From Candidatus Bathyarchaeota archaeon (GTDB lineage: Archaea; Thermoproteota; Bathyarchaeia; TCS64), in contig DUKA01000035.1 in the NCBI GenBank assembly GCA_013329615.1, forward strand, positions 1-9,616: DNA of 9,616 bases, in the 5' to 3' direction. The notes beneath the pieces are model-generated. The model saw only the letters and a program-made list of their open reading frames with translations, was not told the DNA's origin and ran no database searches. The first letter of the stretch is position 1, and each line of letters begins with the position of its first letter. Positions 5,915-9,616 of the stretch are shown in pieces. Position numbers and translations under genes: made by a program.

Positions 5915-7706
5915 TCCAGTCGCACCTCCAACATCTCGTTGCTTCGCGAAGCGCCTCCGCGGAGTTGTATCCTAGCTCAACCTCATCGAGGTTTTTAACC
6001 CGTTCCTCATGGGCTAGCTCCCTCACTTGCACGATCTCTTGTAGGCGTATCTCTTCGATGTTTGTGGGTCTGCCCACGAACTCGTTGAGGTCAACCCCCG
6101 GCTCGGGCCAGCCGTGGCCACCGAGGCTCTTGTCGATCGCGGTTGCGGCCTTGCGGCCGTCGCGGAGCGCTTCGATCACGGATTTTGGACCGAAGACGCA
6201 GTCGCCGCCGGCATAGACGTTCTTGACGTTTGTCTCGTAGTTGTCGTTCACTACGATCGTGCCGCGTCGGGATACTTCGACGCCAAAGTCCTTCGGGATA
6301 ACGACCGACTGGCCGATGCCCTTAATGATTGTGTCGATGACGACCGTGAAGTCGCTGCCGACTACTGGGACTGGGCGGCGGCGCCCTGACTCGTCTGGTT
6401 CTCCGAGCTCCATGTGCTGGAGGACCATCTTGAGCGGTTCACCGGGTATGATCTTGACCGGTGCCGTGAGGTACTCGAAGTTGACACCCTCCTGGAGGGC
6501 GCCGTGGATCTCGAGCGGTGAAGCGGGCATCTCGCGCTCGGTGCGCCTGTAGTATAGTGTGACGTTTGCTGCCCCTAGCCTCCTCGCTACGCGGGCGGCG
6601 TCGATGCTGCTGTTGCCTCCGCCGACGACCGCTACGCGTTGGCCCACGTTCGGGAGTTTGTTTCTCATGTTGACCTCGGTGAGGAGTTCGCGGAAGTCGA
6701 TGACGCCCTCCGTGTCCTCGCCCTCGACGCCTAGCTTGTAGCTGTCGGTTGCGCCGATGGAGATGTAGACGGCGTCGTACTTGTTGAGGATGGGCTTGAG
6801 GCTCTTGATCTCCTTGCCCTTCTCGAACTCGACGCCTGCCTCCTCGAAGCGCGCGATTATCTCCTCCTCCATGATGGTCTTGGGGAGCCTGTACTTGGGT
6901 ATGCCCCAGAGCATGGCGCCGCCACACCTGTCATTCTTCTCGAAGACAGTGACATCGTGGCCCATCATACCGAGGTAGAAAGCGCAGGAGACCCCCGAGG
7001 GGCCTCCGCCTATCACAGCGATCTTCTTACCGGTCAGCTTGGCCCTCGATACGTCCCTCTTGAGACGCCCACACGAGTCGGCGGTGAATCTCTTGAGGAG
7101 ACGGATTTGTATGGGATTCTCGTTCTTCTCTTGCCTACATCCCTCTTGACATGGGGCGAAGCAGACCCTGCCCAAGATAGCGGGTAGAGGAGCCTGCTCG
7201 ATGACTGTGCTGTAACCCGCCTTCGGGTTGCCTTCGGCAATCTGCCGGATGTACTTGGGGGCGTTCACGTTCGCGGGGCACTCCTCGCGGCAGCGGCCCC
7301 AGAACCTCTTGATGAAAGGTACAGGGCCAACCGCTGGCTTGATGAGTGTATCCTGCTCAGCCGTCTCGATGCGGAGGAACTTTCCACCAAAGTCTACGTT
7401 GAGACCAGATACACTCACATTAAAGTGGTCCTGCAGCTCGTTCTCGCCGACGAAGGCGCTCGGGTATACAGTCGTAATACTCTGAACAGGGTCGCCCTTC
7501 GGAACCTTCAAGTGCAGATTGATAACAGATTGCCCCTTCTCGAAGTGGTAGACAAGCTCTAGTTCGTTACCGAGATCGAGTGCAGTGATCGATAGTAGAC
7601 GGGCACCTGCGCTCTTCAGCTCGTTGAGGCTGAAGAACAGATCAGTTTTATCGACTATATCGTCGATGGCGCCCTTCACGTCTGTTACTGTTGACTGCGT
7701 CGTCAT
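5907..7706 (-). CDS. echD: Fused EchD/NuoC subunit and GltD/NfnB-like NAD(P)H flavoprotein
   Basis: One uninterrupted 599-residue frame. Residues about 12-125 form a NuoC/EchD domain, with 'PVQSITTVYPSAFVGENEL' (about 73-91) then 'QDHFNV' matching the NuoC signature. From about 136 it is a GltD-type flavoprotein (COG0493): an Fe-S domain with Cys139, Cys143 and 'GRVCFAPCQEGC' (Cys182/186/190), FAD loop GGGPSG (233-238), NAD(P)H loop GGGNSS (362-367) followed by 'YYRRTEREMPAS', where Arg387-Arg388 suggest NADPH, and the FAD-binding 'AGGD' (499-502). The tail ends 'EATRCWRCDWNE' (Cys592, Cys595). In Ech, EchD is a small stand-alone scaffold subunit; here it anchors a flavin module to the hydrogenase. 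No GltB-like glutamate synthase gene is present, so amino-acid synthesis is unlikely. The ATG at 7706 is preferred: the GTG at 7715 is part of the Shine-Dalgarno site, and the ATG repeats the operon's one-base spacing. Confidence 0.93.
   Translation of the reverse strand: MTTQSTVTDVKGAIDDIVDKTDLFFSLNELKSAGARLLSITALDLGNELELVYHFEKGQSVINLHLKVPKGDPVQSITTVYPSAFVGENELQDHFNVSVSGLNVDFGGKFLRIETAEQDTLIKPAVGPVPFIKRFWGRCREECPANVNAPKYIRQIAEGNPKAGYSTVIEQAPLPAILGRVCFAPCQEGCRQEKNENPIQIRLLKRFTADSCGRLKRDVSRAKLTGKKIAVIGGGPSGVSCAFYLGMMGHDVTVFEKNDRCGGAMLWGIPKYRLPKTIMEEEIIARFEEAGVEFEKGKEIKSLKPILNKYDAVYISIGATDSYKLGVEGEDTEGVIDFRELLTEVNMRNKLPNVGQRVAVVGGGNSSIDAARVARRLGAANVTLYYRRTEREMPASPLEIHGALQEGVNFEYLTAPVKIIPGEPLKMVLQHMELGEPDESGRRRPVPVVGSDFTVVIDTIIKGIGQSVVIPKDFGVEVSRRGTIVVNDNYETNVKNVYAGGDCVFGPKSVIEALRDGRKAATAIDKSLGGHGWPEPGVDLNEFVGRPTNIEEIRLQEIVQVRELAHEERVKNLDEVELGYNSAEALREATRCWRCDWNE
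5923..5929 (-). promoter_or_regulatory. Strong ribosome binding site of echE inside echD-gltD
   Basis: GGAGGTG on the - strand, 8 bases before the echE ATG, is the best Shine-Dalgarno match in the window. It also encodes the 'RC' of the C-terminal CxxC of the fused flavoprotein. It fixes the echE start and supports re-initiation by ribosomes finishing the upstream gene. Confidence 0.75.
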
Positions 7707-7707
7707 T

Positions 7708-8166
7708 CTACTCACCTTTCTTCTCCTTCTTCTCTAGTTGCTCGCTCTTCTCGGCGAGTTTCTGGAGAGCGAGAACTACGCCGTCGACGATCTGCTCTGG
7801 GCGAGCAGCACAGCCGGGGACGTAAACGTCCACCGGGACGACCTTGTCGACGCCTCCGAGTGTGTTCGGGCAGTTGTGGAATATTGCACCGGAGCACGCG
7901 CATTCACCTATTGCCATGACGAGCTTCGGCTCAGGCATTTGATCGTACAGGTTCTTGAGAACGGTCTTGTTTCGGTGGTTGGCAGGCCCAGTGATGAGTA
8001 GGATGTCAGCCTGCTTCGGGTCACCGATGTTGACTATGCCGAACCTCTCAGCGTCGAACTTTGGCGTAAGGGCGGCGAGAATCTCTATGTCGCAGCCGTT
8101 GCAGCTACCGGTGTCGAAGTGGAGGACCCATGGGGACTTGAGCCGGGCTTTTGTCATCAGTTTCAT
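7708..8166 (-). CDS. echC: [NiFe] hydrogenase small subunit EchC (NuoB-like)
   Basis: This 152-residue subunit carries the proximal [4Fe-4S] cluster that passes electrons to the NiFe site. Ligands are Cys22 and Cys25 in 'DTGSCNGCDIEIL', Cys89 in 'AIGECACSG' and Cys119 in 'YVPGCAARPEQI'. Cys91 and Cys99 are additional. This pattern is shared by group 4 hydrogenase small subunits and NuoB; context with EchE makes it EchC. Length is normal (EchC is about 150). The protein ends in a Lys/Glu-rich tail, 'EKSEQLEKKEKKGE', likely flexible or helical at the surface. The ATG at 8166 sits one base after the echB stop, with GGTGAT 5 bases upstream. A second in-frame ATG three codons later is less well placed. 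Confidence 0.93.
   Translation of the reverse strand: MKLMTKARLKSPWVLHFDTGSCNGCDIEILAALTPKFDAERFGIVNIGDPKQADILLITGPANHRNKTVLKNLYDQMPEPKLVMAIGECACSGAIFHNCPNTLGGVDKVVPVDVYVPGCAARPEQIVDGVVLALQKLAEKSEQLEKKEKKGE
7711..7716 (-). promoter_or_regulatory. Ribosome binding site deciding the echD-gltD start
   Basis: The - strand reads GGTGAG then TAG (echC stop) then A then ATG. The GTG within GGTGAG could be taken as the start codon of the fused gene, but its role as Shine-Dalgarno sequence, 4 bases ahead of the ATG at 7706, is more convincing. The resulting protein is 3 residues shorter than the longest frame. Confidence 0.65.
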
Positions 8167-8167
8167 G

Positions 8168-9034
8168 TTAAATCACCTTGAAGACGACTATGACAATCAG
8201 GTTCACCAGTATCATGATGAACCCGAATGTCCAAGAGGTCTTGAGCATGTCCTTCCAGTCGAGGCGAGGATAGAGGTTGTCGATCAATATCGCCACGAAG
8301 AAGAGTACGAAGGCGATCGCGCCGCCTATGAGGAAGTTCTGGGCCCAGAATAGGGCGATGAGACTCATCGTGAAGTAGACCTTGAGCCAGTGACCCAACT
8401 CGACCAGCGCCTGCGTGTAACCACTGAACTCAGTGTATACACCACGTACGAGCGACTGGTGAGCGTGACTCGAACCGGAGATGTCGAATGGAGACTTCTT
8501 CATGTCGATTACGAGGACAATAACTTGGACCGCTAGGGCCGCTGGGAGGATGAATATTAGTGGAGTCGGATAGGCGAATATGCTGGAGATTTGGAAGCTC
8601 CCAGTGATCAAGTGAACACCTATAGCGGTGAGCACCATTATAGGCTCGATCGAGAGCATCGCGAGAAGCTCACGTTTGCCACCCAGGTTACTGTACGGGG
8701 ACTTCGTGCTGTACGCGGCGACAGCTAGGCAAACATCTGCGATCAGGACGGTGTAGAGTATGAACAGGAGATCTTCCTGTAGGGCGATCAAAGAGATTCC
8801 GGTGACTGTGAAGGCGAGATAGCCGAAGGCCAGCGTGGGCTGAATATTATTTGTGATGAATGGTTCCTTGCCCCACAGCTTGATCAGGTCGTAGAATGGC
8901 TGGAGGAGTGGGGGACCCATGCGACTCTGCATGCGGGCGGTGAGTTTTCTGTCGATTCCGGTCAGTAGCCCAGCTAGAATGGGCGCAGAGAGCACATAGA
9001 GGACACGCAATGCCATGTCGATTTCTTGTGTCAT
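8168..9034 (-). CDS. echB: Membrane subunit EchB (NuoH/HyfC-like)
   Basis: This 288-residue integral membrane protein has about 8 predicted helices and belongs to the NuoH/EchB/MbhM family, which connects the hydrogenase arm to the ion-pumping subunit. Signatures are 'GIDRKLTARMQSRMGPP' (about 26-42) followed by 'LLQPFYDLIKL', the loop 'TKSPYSNLGGKRELLAML' (about 109-126), and 'KKSPFDISGSSHAHQSLVRG' (about 178-197) followed by 'VYTEFSG', with conserved charged residues that line the quinone-like cavity in complex I and the ion path in hydrogenases. Length agrees with EchB (about 290). The ATG at 9034 is one base after the echA stop, with a GGTGGTG just upstream. Confidence 0.93.
   Translation of the reverse strand: MTQEIDMALRVLYVLSAPILAGLLTGIDRKLTARMQSRMGPPLLQPFYDLIKLWGKEPFITNNIQPTLAFGYLAFTVTGISLIALQEDLLFILYTVLIADVCLAVAAYSTKSPYSNLGGKRELLAMLSIEPIMVLTAIGVHLITGSFQISSIFAYPTPLIFILPAALAVQVIVLVIDMKKSPFDISGSSHAHQSLVRGVYTEFSGYTQALVELGHWLKVYFTMSLIALFWAQNFLIGGAIAFVLFFVAILIDNLYPRLDWKDMLKTSWTFGFIMILVNLIVIVVFKVI
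8172..8177 (-). promoter_or_regulatory. Ribosome binding site of echC inside echB
   Basis: GGTGAT on the - strand is an exact match to the archaeal anti-Shine-Dalgarno complement, 5 bases before the echC ATG, and overlaps the last codons of echB. It supports the chosen start and coupled translation. Confidence 0.65.
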
Positions 9035-9035
9035 T

Positions 9036-9616
9036 TTATAGCACCACCAGAGCGAATGTCAGAGCAATCAGCCCTATGCTTGCGATGATCGCCCACCGCT
9101 CCCAGCGTGAGGAGGAGATCGTCGGGTCGAAGAACATGCCCGCGACCGTCGTGTCGACGACGGTGTCGGCGGTGGTCCTGAAGGCCACTGGGTTGTCCTC
9201 GACGTTCTCACCAGACAGATAGGCGGGCTGGAGTTGCCCCTTCTTCGACCGGCTGACTATCATGCCAAAGGCGATAACAGCGCCGATCGCGATCCAGAGC
9301 TGCCAGATTAGGAAACCACCTAGCTGAGCGACGAATACCGCCGGGTCGGGCGGGGTCACCCAATTGAACTGCCTTATCATCGTTGGAACGACGAAGTTCC
9401 CTATTACGAAGCCTGACCCGATGCTCGCTGCGATGTCCATAGCGAGGAGGAGGATCAGGGTGAACTTGTACGTGAGCGGCAGGTCCTCCTCTGAGGCCAC
9501 AGCCTTACCGGCGGGTGCCATGATGAAGTTACCGAGCCACTTCGCCCAGAACAGCATGCTCGCCGAGCTCCCAATTAGGAGCATGACGATCATGACGAGG
9601 GCGGGGAGCAGCGGCG
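9036..9616 (-). CDS. echA: Ion-translocating membrane subunit EchA (NuoL/antiporter-like), C-terminal part
   Basis: The frame stays open to the right edge of the window, so only the last 192 residues are seen; the Met at 9593 is internal and not a start. It shows about four hydrophobic segments, a cytosolic 'SRSKKGQLQPAYLSGENVED' loop and a final membrane helix 'WAIIASIGLIALTFALVVL'. The 'Y-x-x-GEN' loop with a following transmembrane helix is typical of the C-termini of EchA/HyfB-type subunits of the NuoL/MrpA antiporter family. By position, first in an A-B-C-D-E-F order, it should be EchA (full length about 640), which carries the proton or sodium channel. The key lysines and glutamate of the channel lie in the missing part. 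Confidence 0.85.
   Translation of the reverse strand, partial: PLLPALVMIVMLLIGSSASMLFWAKWLGNFIMAPAGKAVASEEDLPLTYKFTLILLLAMDIAASIGSGFVIGNFVVPTMIRQFNWVTPPDPAVFVAQLGGFLIWQLWIAIGAVIAFGMIVSRSKKGQLQPAYLSGENVEDNPVAFRTTADTVVDTTVAGMFFDPTISSSRWERWAIIASIGLIALTFALVVL

Noticed and set aside
6439..6927. 162-codon - strand frame inside the flavoprotein
   Set aside because: Same strand but shifted frame; the Arg/Gly/Gln/His-rich translation is not protein-like, while the FAD/NAD(P)H frame is clearly coding.
5907..7706. Glutamate synthase small subunit
   Set aside because: The fold is shared, but there is no large subunit nearby and the domain is fused to a hydrogenase subunit inside the hydrogenase operon.
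5907..7715. Two separate genes (nuoC-like and gltD-like), or a frameshift artefact joining them
   Set aside because: The frame continues through the linker at about residues 120-140 without a stop, and no start codon with a ribosome binding site is visible there. The flanking gene order is otherwise undisturbed. Only raw reads could exclude an assembly error.
1..9616. tRNA or rRNA genes, CRISPR arrays, insertion sequences, att sites
   Set aside because: I saw no direct-repeat arrays, transposase motifs or tRNA-like cloverleaf sequences by eye, and nearly all the sequence is taken up by genes.

Overview
The window looks archaeal. It carries an adjacent UPF0200/UPF0201 gene pair (families known mainly from archaea), TATA-like boxes about 25-35 bases ahead of genes that lack leaders, GTG and TTG starts, Shine-Dalgarno sites of the GGTGAT/GGAGGTG type, and oligo-T rather than classic intrinsic termination. 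It is GC-rich, with C/G-ending codons. The Ech-type hydrogenase points to anaerobic, H2-linked energy metabolism. I cannot name a phylum from sequence alone; a TACK-group or Bathyarchaeia-like lineage is only a guess.

The left half (1-4413) is mostly on the + strand. It holds the C-terminal end of a YkgJ-type CxxCxxCC cluster protein, an L-lactate permease (LctP) family transporter, and a small hypothetical protein on the - strand whose 3' end overlaps the permease tail to tail. Then come a divergently transcribed one-domain cupin, an NrdG-like radical SAM activating enzyme with a TTG start and its own apparent promoter inside the cupin gene, and the UPF0200 P-loop kinase-like and UPF0201 RNA-binding-like genes, which overlap by 8 bases.

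The right half (4444-9616) is a compact - strand operon that converges on the left half at a T-rich terminator near 4420-4448. Read in its own direction it is echA (truncated by the window edge), echB, echC, echD, echE, echF: the canonical order of an energy-converting group 4 [NiFe] hydrogenase. The large subunit keeps all four Ni-binding cysteines, so this is a hydrogenase and not a complex I NuoD. Junctions are one base or an 8-base overlap, each with a good Shine-Dalgarno site just upstream, which implies translational coupling and fixed stoichiometry.

The standout feature is the echD gene. Its NuoC/EchD domain (about 125 residues) runs without a break into a complete GltD/NfnB-like FAD- and NAD(P)H-binding flavoprotein (about 470 residues), giving one protein of 599 residues. 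The inferred result is a membrane-bound, ion-translocating hydrogenase with a built-in pyridine-nucleotide flavin module. It could exchange electrons with NADPH or NADH as well as, or instead of, ferredoxin, possibly by flavin-based bifurcation or confurcation. The flavoprotein's iron-sulfur region is also rearranged: the usual first cysteine pair is absent from the N-terminal domain, and a matching 'EA-x-RC-x-x-C' motif sits at the extreme C-terminus. No other partners (hydrogenase maturation genes, ferredoxins, a glutamate synthase large subunit) lie in the window.
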